Origin: Acidobacteriota bacterium
GTDB lineage: Bacteria; Acidobacteriota; Vicinamibacteria; Vicinamibacterales; CAVVIG01
Length of the DNA stretch: 64,000 bases
Direction: 5' to 3'
Assembly (NCBI GenBank): GCA_003222395.1
Contig: QHWB01000033.1
Coordinates: 62,001-126,000 of the forward strand
Positions 9,610-17,612 of this stretch are shown here, in pieces. Under the pieces are notes generated by a model, which was not told the DNA's origin, ran no database searches, and saw only the letters and a list, made by a program, of their open reading frames with translations. The position numbers and the translations under genes are program-made. Each line of letters begins with the position of its first letter. Position 1 is the stretch's first letter.

Positions 9610-11337
9610 ATGCAGGCCAGACTCGCGTGGCTGATCCCCGTGGCAGGCGCTGCGCTCATCCTGCTCCAGATACCTTCCAAACCTTTACGCGCGCAGGCGC
9701 AACAGCCGGCCGCGCTGACCGGTGTGGTCTCTTCGTCTGAAGAAGGTCCGATGGAAGGGGTGGTGGTCCGCGCCAAAGGATCCGGCGGCACCGTGACGAT
9801 CGCGGTCGTCACCGATCGCGAGGGACGCTATCGATTTCCGCAGGCACGGCTCGAGCCGGGTCAGTACTCGCTGCGCATCAGAGCGGTCGGGTACGACCTC
9901 GAGAGCGATGCGACGGCGTCGGTCGTGGCGGAGAGGACCACGATGGCCGATCTGAAGCTGCGCAGGACGCGCGACCTCGCGGCGCAGCTGACCAACACCG
10001 AGTGGCTTGCGAGCTTTCCCGGCACCGACGATCAGAAGGCGTCGATCCGCGGCTGCGCGCACTGCCATTCGCTGGAGCTCATGACGCGGTCGCGTCACGA
10101 CGCCGACGAATTCGTCGCGGTCGTCGAGCGGATGTCCGGCTACCCGCCGCTGGCGTTTCCGTTGATGCCGCAGCGCACGCCGTCGCCCCGCATCGGCGGC
10201 GGACCGGTGTCCACCGAGCGTCAGCGGGAGGCATGGCGGCGTCAGGCCGAGTACCTGAGCACTCTCAACCTGAGCGGCGGACCCGAGTGGCGGTATACGT
10301 TCAAGACGCTGCCCCGTCCGAAAGGCGATGCGACGCACGTGATCTACACCGAATACGATCTGCCGAAGCGCACGCGGCAGCCGCACGACGTCATCGTCGA
10401 TTCGGCAGGAACCGTCTGGTACAACGCCTTCGGCGAACAGCTGCTCGGCAGGCTCGATCCCAAAACAGGGAAGACGACCGAATATCCGATTCCGCTGCTG
10501 AAGCCGTCCGCTCCGACGGGAACGCTCGGCATGCGCTTCGACGAAGACGAGAACATCTGGCTCGGCATGCAGTTCCAGGGCGGCATCGCGAAGTTCGACA
10601 GGAAGACGGAAAAGCTTCAGACGTGGAGCCTGCCGAAGGAACTGAACGGCGATCACGTGCAGATCAACCAGGTGAGCCCGAATCGACATCACGTCGACGG
10701 CAAGGTGTGGCTGCAGGATGCGGGCACCTATACGGTGCTGCGTCTCGACACGGCGGACGGCAGGTTCGACGTCTTCGAGCCGTACAAGATTCCGCGTCCG
10801 AACGTCTACGACGTCGTTCCCGACTCGAAGAACAACGGCTACTTCCTTCCGCTCGGCAGCGACGAGATCGGCCGCATCGACGCGAAGACCGGTGCGATCA
10901 CGATGTTCAAGACGCCGACGCGGGCCTCGGGTCCCCGGCGCGGCATGATGGACGGCCAGGATCGCCTCTGGTTCGGCGAGAACCGCGCCGATCAAATCGC
11001 GATGTTCGACACGCGAACCGGGCGCTTCCAGGAATGGCCCGTGCCGACGCCGGGCGCGTGGCCCTACGACGCGACGGTCGACAGGAACGGCGAGGTGTGG
11101 TCGGGCGGCGAATACAACGACCGCATCCTGCGGCTCGATCCGAAAAGCGGGAAGTTCACCGAGTATCTCCTGCCGGCGCACACGAACGTCCGCCGCGTGT
11201 TTGTCGACAACGCCACGACGCCGGTGACGTTCTGGGTGGGAAGCAACCACGCCGCGTCGATCGTGAAGGTCGAACCGATCGACTACGGCGCGAATGCGAG
11301 CAGCACGTTGCCCGGACGCAGGCCGAACGTGCCGTAA
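9610..11337 (+). CDS. Exported streptogramin-lyase-like propeller with carboxypeptidase-regulatory domain and CXXCH motif
   Basis: 575 aa. ATG 9610 follows GAGGG. Order: signal peptide (LIPVAGAALILLQ); a carboxypeptidase-regulatory-like domain at about residues 35-110 (GVVVRAKGSGGTVTIAV, YSLRIRAVGYDLES); a segment with CAHCH (C149, C152, H153), a c-type haem motif; then a Vgb-like six-bladed propeller (VWYNAFGEQLLGRLDPKTG, LWFGENRADQIAMFDTRTG, WSGGEYNDRILRLDPKSG). True virginiamycin B lyase is a lone propeller, so lyase activity is doubtful; a periplasmic redox or sensor role fits better. Its last 55 bases overlap the convergent quinoprotein gene. Confidence 0.82.
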   Translation: MQARLAWLIPVAGAALILLQIPSKPLRAQAQQPAALTGVVSSSEEGPMEGVVVRAKGSGGTVTIAVVTDREGRYRFPQARLEPGQYSLRIRAVGYDLESDATASVVAERTTMADLKLRRTRDLAAQLTNTEWLASFPGTDDQKASIRGCAHCHSLELMTRSRHDADEFVAVVERMSGYPPLAFPLMPQRTPSPRIGGGPVSTERQREAWRRQAEYLSTLNLSGGPEWRYTFKTLPRPKGDATHVIYTEYDLPKRTRQPHDVIVDSAGTVWYNAFGEQLLGRLDPKTGKTTEYPIPLLKPSAPTGTLGMRFDEDENIWLGMQFQGGIAKFDRKTEKLQTWSLPKELNGDHVQINQVSPNRHHVDGKVWLQDAGTYTVLRLDTADGRFDVFEPYKIPRPNVYDVVPDSKNNGYFLPLGSDEIGRIDAKTGAITMFKTPTRASGPRRGMMDGQDRLWFGENRADQIAMFDTRTGRFQEWPVPTPGAWPYDATVDRNGEVWSGGEYNDRILRLDPKSGKFTEYLLPAHTNVRRVFVDNATTPVTFWVGSNHAASIVKVEPIDYGANASSTLPGRRPNVP

Positions 11338-13157
11338 CCCGAGCTGACGTACACCATCCCGCCGGCCACCACCGGCGCCGGCCCGTTCATCGATCCGCCC
11401 CTCGCGCGCACGCCGTTGAGCGTCGCGAAGTCGCGGTTCGTGTCGAACGTCCAGACGATCTCGCCGTTTGCCGTCGAGTACGCGCGCACCGCTCCATCGT
11501 TGGACGGCGAGAAGACGATGCCGGGAATGACGGTGACGGCGGAAAACTGCGCGCCGCTGCAGCTGCGACCCGCCCTGCCGCAGATCGGCGCCGGCGGCGG
11601 CATGTACCACGCGCGCGCTCCGTCGGCGAGCGCGACCGCGTGGAGGCCGCCGGGCATGTCGCTGTAGATGTCCGCGACCGGGAAATACGCGCGCTCGGTG
11701 TCCGCGGCGATGCCCCACTGGATGCCGCCGAGACCGCTTCCACCGCCGGCGCGATATCGCCAGACCTGTTCGCCTTTGCGATCCGGATCGAGCGCGTACG
11801 CGACGCCGGATTTCTGTCCGGCCACGATCAGCTCGCGGCCATTCGACAGCCTGACGAGCGCTGGCGACGCGCCGAAATCGAAATCGGGACCGGATCTGGC
11901 GCCGCAGTTCACCTCGCCGGGCGTGCAGCCGAACACGTCGCGCTCGCCCGGATACATCTGCCGCGCCCACCGCACGGCGCCCGTCTTCAGGTCGATCGCC
12001 GCGACGCCATCGGTCGCCGGCTGCGGCGCGCCGCTGTACGTGTTGCCGACGCCGACGTAGAGCGCGCCGCGCCCGGGATCGATCGTCGGCGCCGACCAGA
12101 CGGCGCCGCCCGACGGCCCCCACACTTCGGTTCCGTCCGCGTAGCTGCGGATCAACGCCGGCGGCTCGGCGATCGTGTACGCGCGCCACACCGTGTTGCC
12201 GGTGCGCGCGTCGAGCGCGATGACGCCTCCCCGAAACGTGCAGCACGCATAGCCGGGTGGCTTGCCGCCTTCCTCGTACGAAGACAGCGGCACGTACAGC
12301 CGTCCTTCGAACAGCACCGGCGATCCCGTGAGCCGCACGAGCGGATGTTCGTCGGCCTTGCGGCGCCAGATCTCCCGTCCCGTCGCCGCGTCGACCGCGT
12401 ACACGTAACCGTTCTGATCGGCGAAGTACGCGGTGTAGCCGCTCCTTCCTCTGTAGCGCGAGGCGTTAGCCGAGCGATCGGCCGAGCGTTCTCCGATCAC
12501 GATCGACGTCCGTACGCCGGCCCGCGCGACGAACGTCCACGCGACGCACCCGCTCTTCGCGTCGAGCGAATACACGATTCCGTTCTGACTGCCGACGAAC
12601 AGACGTCCGCCGGCAATCGTCGGCTGCGCCCATGCGGAGGTCGCGTCGGGAAACCCGAACGCCCACTTCAAGCGGAGCTGCGGCACACGGTCGCCGGTCA
12701 GCCCGGCCTGTTCCGCATTCTGGAAATGCGTGTTCGCGATCGTCGGACTCCAGCCGTTCCACGACGGACCGGCAAACGGATCGTCCAACGGAGACGGCTT
12801 GCCGCAGCGGCCGATCGTCGCGCCGGCGACGGTGCCGCGCACTCTGCGTCCGGCGACGAACTCGGCGACCGCGCGCCGCTCTCCGCCGCTGAGGTGAAGT
12901 CCCTGATAGCGCATCGATCCCGACGTCAGCGCGTCGACGATTGCCTGCGGCGAACGGCCGCGCATCGCGGCGAGCGACGGCGCGCGCGCGTCGTTGCCGT
13001 CGTGGCACGCGCGGCACTGCGTATCGAAGAGGCGCTGGCCGTCGGATGGCTCGCCGGCGCCGGCGCGAAGCAGTCGCGCGCCGAGCGCGGCAGCCATGGC
13101 GGCCGCGACGCACACCGCGACCGCGCGACGAAGCGGGGCCGGAGTTTCTGACGACAA
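11283..13157 (-). CDS. Cytochrome c / PQQ-type propeller fusion (polyvinyl-alcohol-dehydrogenase-like)
   Basis: 624 aa. An N-terminal membrane or signal segment is followed by a cytochrome c domain (CRACHDGND near residue 48), then an eight-bladed PQQ-type propeller with repeated FVGSQNGIVYSLDAKSG and YVGVGNTYSG blades. The order cytochrome then quinoprotein matches the PVA dehydrogenase (cytochrome) family, which oxidises alcohols in the periplasm. The frame opens at TTG 13157 with no convincing ribosome site, so the exact start is uncertain. Divergent from the DUF6152 gene at 13231; its 3' end overlaps the convergent propeller gene by 55 bases. Confidence 0.85.
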   Translation of the reverse strand: MSSETPAPLRRAVAVCVAAAMAAALGARLLRAGAGEPSDGQRLFDTQCRACHDGNDARAPSLAAMRGRSPQAIVDALTSGSMRYQGLHLSGGERRAVAEFVAGRRVRGTVAGATIGRCGKPSPLDDPFAGPSWNGWSPTIANTHFQNAEQAGLTGDRVPQLRLKWAFGFPDATSAWAQPTIAGGRLFVGSQNGIVYSLDAKSGCVAWTFVARAGVRTSIVIGERSADRSANASRYRGRSGYTAYFADQNGYVYAVDAATGREIWRRKADEHPLVRLTGSPVLFEGRLYVPLSSYEEGGKPPGYACCTFRGGVIALDARTGNTVWRAYTIAEPPALIRSYADGTEVWGPSGGAVWSAPTIDPGRGALYVGVGNTYSGAPQPATDGVAAIDLKTGAVRWARQMYPGERDVFGCTPGEVNCGARSGPDFDFGASPALVRLSNGRELIVAGQKSGVAYALDPDRKGEQVWRYRAGGGSGLGGIQWGIAADTERAYFPVADIYSDMPGGLHAVALADGARAWYMPPPAPICGRAGRSCSGAQFSAVTVIPGIVFSPSNDGAVRAYSTANGEIVWTFDTNRDFATLNGVRARGGSMNGPAPVVAGGMVYVSSGYGTFGLRPGNVLLAFAP

Positions 13158-13230
13158 ATTCAGGAAGTTTTCAGATGCAGCCGGCCGGGCGGCTCGGGTA
13201 CCATTCTCTCAAAGTTTCGCAGGAGGAATC

Positions 13231-13608
13231 GTGAAACGTCTTCTGCTCGGTCTCGTCGGCGGGCTCCTCGTCACAGGCGCGACGACGTACGCCCATCACT
13301 CCTTTGCGGCCACCTACGTCGTCGACAAGGAGATCAAGATCGAGGGGAACATGGTCTCGTTCATGTTCCGCAACCCGCACTCGTTCGTCCACGTCGAGGC
13401 GCCGGACGACAACGGCCAGGTGCAGCGCTGGGCGATCGAATGGGCCGCGGCCGGTCAGCTCACGGGCATCACGCGCGATACGCTCAAGGCCGGCGACCAC
13501 GTCATCATCACCGGCAACCCGGGCCGCACCGCCGAGGATCACCGCATCCGCATGCGCAGCATCTTCCGTCCGAAGGACGGCTTCAAGTGGAGCGGCGATT
13601 TTCAGTAG
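13231..13608 (+). CDS. DUF6152 family exported protein
   Basis: 125 aa from a GTG start with a perfect AGGAGG four bases upstream. A signal peptide ends in TTYAHHSFAAT; the His-His-Ser-Phe start of the mature protein is the hallmark of DUF6152. NPHSFVHVEAPDD, WAIEWAAAGQL and LKAGDHVIITGNPG also match that family of small beta-barrel-like periplasmic proteins of unknown function. In related genomes these occur near DUF6644 membrane proteins, as here (13772-14828, convergent). A 20-base duplication starts at its stop codon. Confidence 0.85.
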   Translation: MKRLLLGLVGGLLVTGATTYAHHSFAATYVVDKEIKIEGNMVSFMFRNPHSFVHVEAPDDNGQVQRWAIEWAAAGQLTGITRDTLKAGDHVIITGNPGRTAEDHRIRMRSIFRPKDGFKWSGDFQ

Positions 13609-13641
13609 CTCCATCGGGTAGTCAGTAGCTCCATTGGGTAA
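13602..13641 (+). repeat. 20-bp tandem duplication spanning the DUF6152 stop codon
   Basis: TCAGTAGCTCCATCGGGTAG at 13602-13621 is followed directly by TCAGTAGCTCCATTGGGTAA at 13622-13641 (18 of 20 identical). The first copy contains the stop of the DUF6152 gene. The second runs straight into the GGGTAATT array. Confidence 0.85.
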
Positions 13642-13766
13642 TTGGATAATCGGGTAATTGGGTAATTGGGTAATTGGGTAATTGATTGTCTAATTGCCGG
13701 TATTCAATTACCGAATTACTCGATTATCCAATTATCCAATTACCCAATTACCCAATTCCCCGATTC
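13634..13766. repeat. Inverted array of GGGTAATT units between convergent genes
   Basis: The left arm (about 13634-13685) has repeated GGGTAATT with variants such as GGATAATC. The right arm (about 13703-13766) has the complementary AATTACCC/AATTATCC units, around a short spacer near 13686-13700. The arms can fold into a long imperfect hairpin. It lies between the convergent DUF6152 (stop 13608) and DUF6644 (stop 13772) genes, so it could end transcription from both sides. It is far richer in A+T than its surroundings. Confidence 0.85.
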
Positions 13767-13771
13767 TCGTT

Positions 13772-14275
13772 TCAGAATGCATTGCCGATAAAGGGCAGCA
13801 TTCGTCCCCAGTACATCACTCCGACCCACAAGAACAGCGATGCCGCGGCGATCAGTTTGGCCGCCACCGGAACGTCCTGGCCGGCGCCGACGTTGTCGAC
13901 GTGGCGGTACAGTCCGCTCACGTAGAACACGATCACGTTGACGCCCGCGAGGCCGATGAAGAGCAGCTTCATCCCGAACGCGACGTTGTGAATGTACTGA
14001 AACGGATCGCCGGCGAAGAACATGAAGCCGGTCGTCAGGTTGATCACGAAGCCGAGAATCGCCCACGGCATCAGCCGCTGCAGCGGGCCGAGCGGCAGCC
14101 CCTTCGCCATCCCGAGCATCCGCAGATCGAAGACCGAGACGACGCCCATCAGCAGCGCGAGGCCCATGAAGTGCAGCGTCTCGCACAGCGGCCAGATCCA
14201 TGGCACGCCGCCGGCAACGGCCCACCCGAGCCGCGTGCTGTGCAACCACGTTGAGAACGCTTGTACGACCGACAT
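13772..14275 (-). CDS. DUF6644-type membrane protein
   Basis: 167 aa with four hydrophobic segments, the first containing WIWPLCETLHFMGLALLMG. The Glu-Thr-Leu-His-Phe motif in the first helix, DLRMLGMAKGLPLGPLQRL in the first loop and NLTTGFMFFAGDP in the third helix fit the DUF6644 family (function unknown). Upstream, 28 bases away, is a divergent paralogue (14304-14828) in the same direction. The conserved His and Glu in membrane helices would suit a quinone- or haem-associated role, but this is only a guess. Confidence 0.7.
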   Translation of the reverse strand: MSVVQAFSTWLHSTRLGWAVAGGVPWIWPLCETLHFMGLALLMGVVSVFDLRMLGMAKGLPLGPLQRLMPWAILGFVINLTTGFMFFAGDPFQYIHNVAFGMKLLFIGLAGVNVIVFYVSGLYRHVDNVGAGQDVPVAAKLIAAASLFLWVGVMYWGRMLPFIGNAF

Positions 14276-14303
14276 GATCTCCCGTTCCTGAAAGGCTGCA
14301 TCT

Positions 14304-14828
14304 CTACGGGATTCGATTTTGCAGCCCCGGCGCCCCCGATACGGGCCCGAAGTACGCCATGAGGCGGCCGGCGGTAATCGCGCCGCCCCAGAACACCAGC
14401 GACGTCGCCGCGAGCAGACGGCCGAATCGACCGATCGGGCGCGCGTCGACGTCGAGCGCCGGATCGCGAAAGATGCGACGCCGGATCAGCACCATGTTGA
14501 CGACGCCCAGCGCGATGAATCCCAGCTTGATGTAGAAGACGGTGTTCGTCAGCTTCGTCGTCGCGTCGGCGACGAGCAGCATCGTGCCCGAGACGGCGTT
14601 CACCCAGAACGCGGCCCACATGATTCCGAAAAATCTCTCCATCGGCGCGAGCGGCATGCGGCGCGCGAAGCCGAGGATCCGCAGATCGATCGCGGCGTTG
14701 AGGCCGACCAGAAATCCGAGGCCGACCGTGTGCATGAACAGGATCGTCGGATACGCCCAGAGCGAGCTGGACTCGCGGACCCAGATGCTGAACCGCGTGT
14801 TCTCGACCGACGCGAGAAACTGCATCAT
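14304..14828 (-). CDS. DUF6644-type membrane protein, second copy
   Basis: 174 aa, about four membrane helices. Shared features with 13772-14275 include LWAYPTILFMHTVGLGFLVG, AAIDLRILGFARRMPLAPME and NAVSGTMLLVADAT. The ATG at 14828 overlaps the TGA of the esterase-remnant gene (ATGA), implying translational coupling. The open frame runs further upstream, but that extension is charged, Arg-rich and inside the other gene. Second-last gene of the leftward set beginning at 19402. Confidence 0.7.
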   Translation of the reverse strand: MMQFLASVENTRFSIWVRESSSLWAYPTILFMHTVGLGFLVGLNAAIDLRILGFARRMPLAPMERFFGIMWAAFWVNAVSGTMLLVADATTKLTNTVFYIKLGFIALGVVNMVLIRRRIFRDPALDVDARPIGRFGRLLAATSLVFWGGAITAGRLMAYFGPVSGAPGLQNRIP

Positions 14829-15478
14829 CGGCAGATGAAGCTCGCGGCCTCGTCGATGCTGCCGGCGCCTGTGTAGGTCGCGACCTGCGGATACGGACAC
14901 AGCGGCCGCGTGCGATCGACGGCGCCGCCGATCGAGTGCGACGCGACGATCTGATCCGGCGTCTTGCCGCGTTCGACCCACTGCTCGAGCGCGCCGAGCA
15001 TGTCGAACGTGTTCGGCCCTTCACCGCCGCCGCAGTGGCCCATGCCGGGGACGATGAAGAGACGGACGGAGTCATCGATGCGGCCCAAAGCGTTCGCAAC
15101 GCTCTTGTAGTAGTCGACGCTGGTCAGCGGACCAACGAGCGGATCGCTCCACCCGTGATACATCAGCAGCTTGCCGCCGTGGGCGACGAACGGCTTGAGG
15201 TTCGCGTTCGCCGGCAGCCACACCTCGACCTTGATATCGGAGTCGCTCGTTGGCGTGAGCGTCGCGGCGACGCGGCAGAACGGCGGCAGATCCTTGAACG
15301 GATTCGCGCCTCGTCCGGCGCGGCCGCCTGATGGGGGCACGAACTCGCCAGCCGCCACGACCTGCGCGCTCGTGATTGTCGCGTCGGGCAGCGACAGCGA
15401 CGCGAGGCTTTCGCAGGTGGCGGCGGCTGCGCCGTCTGCACATGCCATTACCAGAGACAGACCGAGAACGAATCGCAT
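14825..15478 (-). CDS. Tannase/feruloyl-esterase family protein with the catalytic core deleted
   Basis: 217 aa with signal peptide. The family normally exceeds 500 aa. Residues 20-90 match its N-terminus (CESLASLSLPDATITSAQVV, FCRVAATLTPTSDSDIKVEV). From about residue 92 the sequence jumps to the C-terminal part (NLKPFVAHGGKLLMYHGW, then SDPLVGP, FIVPGMGHCGGG, TRPLCPYPQVATY). The Asp and His of the triad are kept, but the block with the Cys-Ser-x-Gly-Gly nucleophile is absent, with no frameshift. The junction is near 15208. The protein is thus unlikely to be a standard esterase. It is coupled to DUF6644 by ATGA and sits 40 bases after the histidine kinase. Confidence 0.8.
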   Translation of the reverse strand: MRFVLGLSLVMACADGAAAATCESLASLSLPDATITSAQVVAAGEFVPPSGGRAGRGANPFKDLPPFCRVAATLTPTSDSDIKVEVWLPANANLKPFVAHGGKLLMYHGWSDPLVGPLTSVDYYKSVANALGRIDDSVRLFIVPGMGHCGGGEGPNTFDMLGALEQWVERGKTPDQIVASHSIGGAVDRTRPLCPYPQVATYTGAGSIDEAASFICR

Positions 15479-15518
15479 ATGTCGCTCCTACTGATTCACA
15501 TCGCAATGGCACGTGCGT

Positions 15519-16910
15519 TCATTGGCGAGCTCCGGGCAGCGCGATGCGGAACGTGCTTCCGCCGCCGGTCGCCGGCTCGAGCGTCAAATGTCCTCCGCTC
15601 ACTTCGACGGCCCACTTCGCAATCGCGAGCCCGAGACCGCTGCCGGCGCGCGCGTCGCCGCGCGCGTCGCAGCTCGCCTCGGGGCCGCGATCGAACCGGT
15701 TGAAGATGCGCGTCGCCGCTTCGGCCGCGACGCCAGGACCGGTGTCGATGACGTCGACGGTCGGACCGTCCGGCGATTCCGAGATGCGGATGCGGATCTG
15801 TCCGCCTTCCGGCGTGTACTTGATCGCGTTGTCGACGAGGTTGATCAGCGCCTGCCGCAGAACGACGCGGTCGCCGATGCCACGGGCGTTCCCCGAAGGC
15901 TCGATCGTCAGCGATTGATGCTTTTCCTCGGCGAGGACGCCCAGGTGCGACGCCACTTCTTCCGCGAGCATGCGCAGATCGACGATGTCCACCGAGGGTT
16001 TCGTCAGCCCCGCTTCCGCGCGCGACAGCGTCAGCAGCCGATCGACGAGATACGACAGTCGATCGGCCTCTTCGAGCATGCTGCCGATCGTCGACCGGTA
16101 CGTGGCTTCGTCGTGGCGATCGCGCAGCGCCACTTCGCCGACGCTGCGCATCGCCGTCAGCGGCGTTCTCAGCTCGTGAGAAACGTCGGCCGTGAACCGG
16201 CGCATCTGCGCGAACGACGATTCGAGGCGGCCGAGCATCTGGTTGATCACGAGCGCGAGCCGTCCGAGCTCGTCCCGCGGGTTGTCGACCGGCAGGCGAT
16301 CGCTCAGCCGATCGGCGGTAATCGAGCGAGCGCGCTCCGCGATGCGATCGACGGGAGCGAGCGCGCGCCGCGCGAGCGAGTACCCGCCGACGCCGGCGGC
16401 GAACACCGCGAGCGGCAGACCGAGCAGCAGCGTGATGATCAGATCGCGAATCGTCCGCCGCATCCCCGCTTCCGATCGCGCCACCTGCAGCACGACGGGA
16501 CGTCCGGAAACCTTCGAATGTCCGCTCAGGACGCGAAAGGGAACCGTCCGCGTCGGCACGATCACGATCCGGTTGTCCGCGCGCCTCGCCAGATCGCCGC
16601 TCGTCGCAATCGGCTGTCGCTCGGCGACCGCCGTGCGGTACAGGAGCTCGCCGTCGGGGCTCCAGACCTGCAGCCACGGGCTCTCCTCGTCGTCGCCCGT
16701 CGCCCCCTCGAACCACGTCAGCGATCCGTCCGGCTTCTGTTCCGCCATTTCGGTCGCCCAGCGGAAGTCGCCGCGCAAACGGTTGTCGAGCGATCGCGAG
16801 GCGCCCTGGTTCACGAACCAGAGCAGGCATCCGGCGTAGATCGCGAGGACGACGACCATCGCGGCCGCGTACCAGAGCGTGAGCCGAAGTCGGATGCCCG
16901 GCTGCGTCAT
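15519..16910 (-). CDS. Sensor histidine kinase (HAMP, HisKA, HATPase)
   Basis: 463 aa. Two membrane helices (about 9-33 and 156-178) flank a roughly 120-residue periplasmic sensor region. A HAMP linker (ALAPVDRIAERARSI) is followed by the H-box [16 protein letters not shown] with His245, then N and G boxes (LINLVDNAIKYTPEGG, GSGLGLAIAKW). It resembles the heavy-metal-type kinases paired with OmpR regulators. The ATG at 16910 overlaps the TGA of the response regulator (ATGA), so they form one two-component system, in the same leftward unit as family A and B genes. Confidence 0.92.
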   Translation of the reverse strand: MTQPGIRLRLTLWYAAAMVVVLAIYAGCLLWFVNQGASRSLDNRLRGDFRWATEMAEQKPDGSLTWFEGATGDDEESPWLQVWSPDGELLYRTAVAERQPIATSGDLARRADNRIVIVPTRTVPFRVLSGHSKVSGRPVVLQVARSEAGMRRTIRDLIITLLLGLPLAVFAAGVGGYSLARRALAPVDRIAERARSITADRLSDRLPVDNPRDELGRLALVINQMLGRLESSFAQMRRFTADVSHELRTPLTAMRSVGEVALRDRHDEATYRSTIGSMLEEADRLSYLVDRLLTLSRAEAGLTKPSVDIVDLRMLAEEVASHLGVLAEEKHQSLTIEPSGNARGIGDRVVLRQALINLVDNAIKYTPEGGQIRIRISESPDGPTVDVIDTGPGVAAEAATRIFNRFDRGPEASCDARGDARAGSGLGLAIAKWAVEVSGGHLTLEPATGGGSTFRIALPGARQ

Positions 16911-17602
16911 GGCTCGCCCGGCTCCCCTTCGCGCAGCATGAAGCCGACGCCGCGCACGGTGTGAATCAGCTTGACGGGATGATCGACGTCGAGCTTGCGG
17001 CGCAGCCGCGCGATGTGCACGTCGATGACGTTGTCGAGTGGCGCGCTGCGCACCGGCTCGTTCCACACGTCGTGGACGAGCGTGTCGCGCGAAACGACCT
17101 GGCGCTCGTGGCGGAGCAGATACTGCAAGAGCTCGAACTCGCGCGCCGTCAGCTCGACGAGGCGGCCGCCGCGCGTCACCTTGCGCGTGACGATGTCCAT
17201 TTCGAGGTCGCCGGCCGCGAGCCGGAGGGCGTCGCCGCCGCGTCCGCGCCGCAGCAAGGCGCGGATGCGCGCGAGGAGCTCAGCGAAGGCGAACGGCTTG
17301 ACAAGGTAGTCGTCGGCGCCGCTGTCGAGACCCTTCACGCGATCGTCGAGCGTGTCGCGCGCGGTGAGGACGAGCACCGGCGTCTTCAGGCCGCGCTCGC
17401 GCAGCCGCGTCAGGATCTCCAGGCCGTCGCGTCCCGGCAGCATCACGTCGAGAAGGATCACGTCGAACGTCTCGGTGGTCGCGCGGAAGAACGCGCCTTC
17501 GCCCGTGTGCTCCAGCGCGACGAGGTAACCCTCACCCTCGAGCCCTTCGCGCAGCGCGTGCGCCACCTTCTGTTCGTCTTCGACGACAAGGACGGCCGAC
17601 AC
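16907..17602 (-). CDS. OmpR-family response regulator
   Basis: 231 aa. Receiver domain with VVEDE, phospho-acceptor Asp52 in LLDVMLPG, Thr80 and Lys102 (LVKPF). The C-terminal winged helix has the expected REFELLQYLLRH, VDVHIARLRRKLD-type recognition region and HTVRGVGFML. It starts 10 bases after the family B gene stops and overlaps the kinase by ATGA. Its likely targets include its own operon, although no operator is obvious. Confidence 0.93.
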   Translation of the reverse strand: MSAVLVVEDEQKVAHALREGLEGEGYLVALEHTGEGAFFRATTETFDVILLDVMLPGRDGLEILTRLRERGLKTPVLVLTARDTLDDRVKGLDSGADDYLVKPFAFAELLARIRALLRRGRGGDALRLAAGDLEMDIVTRKVTRGGRLVELTAREFELLQYLLRHERQVVSRDTLVHDVWNEPVRSAPLDNVIDVHIARLRRKLDVDHPVKLIHTVRGVGFMLREGEPGEP

Positions 17603-17612
17603 CCCCGCACTC

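Noticed and set aside
10002-13151. A plus-strand open frame of over 1000 codons across two genes
   Set aside because: It crosses the Vgb-like gene out of frame and the quinoprotein gene antisense; low-complexity Arg/Ala-rich translation with no family features.
13634-13766. Possible CRISPR array from regular GGGTAATT repeats
   Set aside because: Units are about 8 bases with no unique spacers of constant length, the two halves are inverted, and no cas gene is present.
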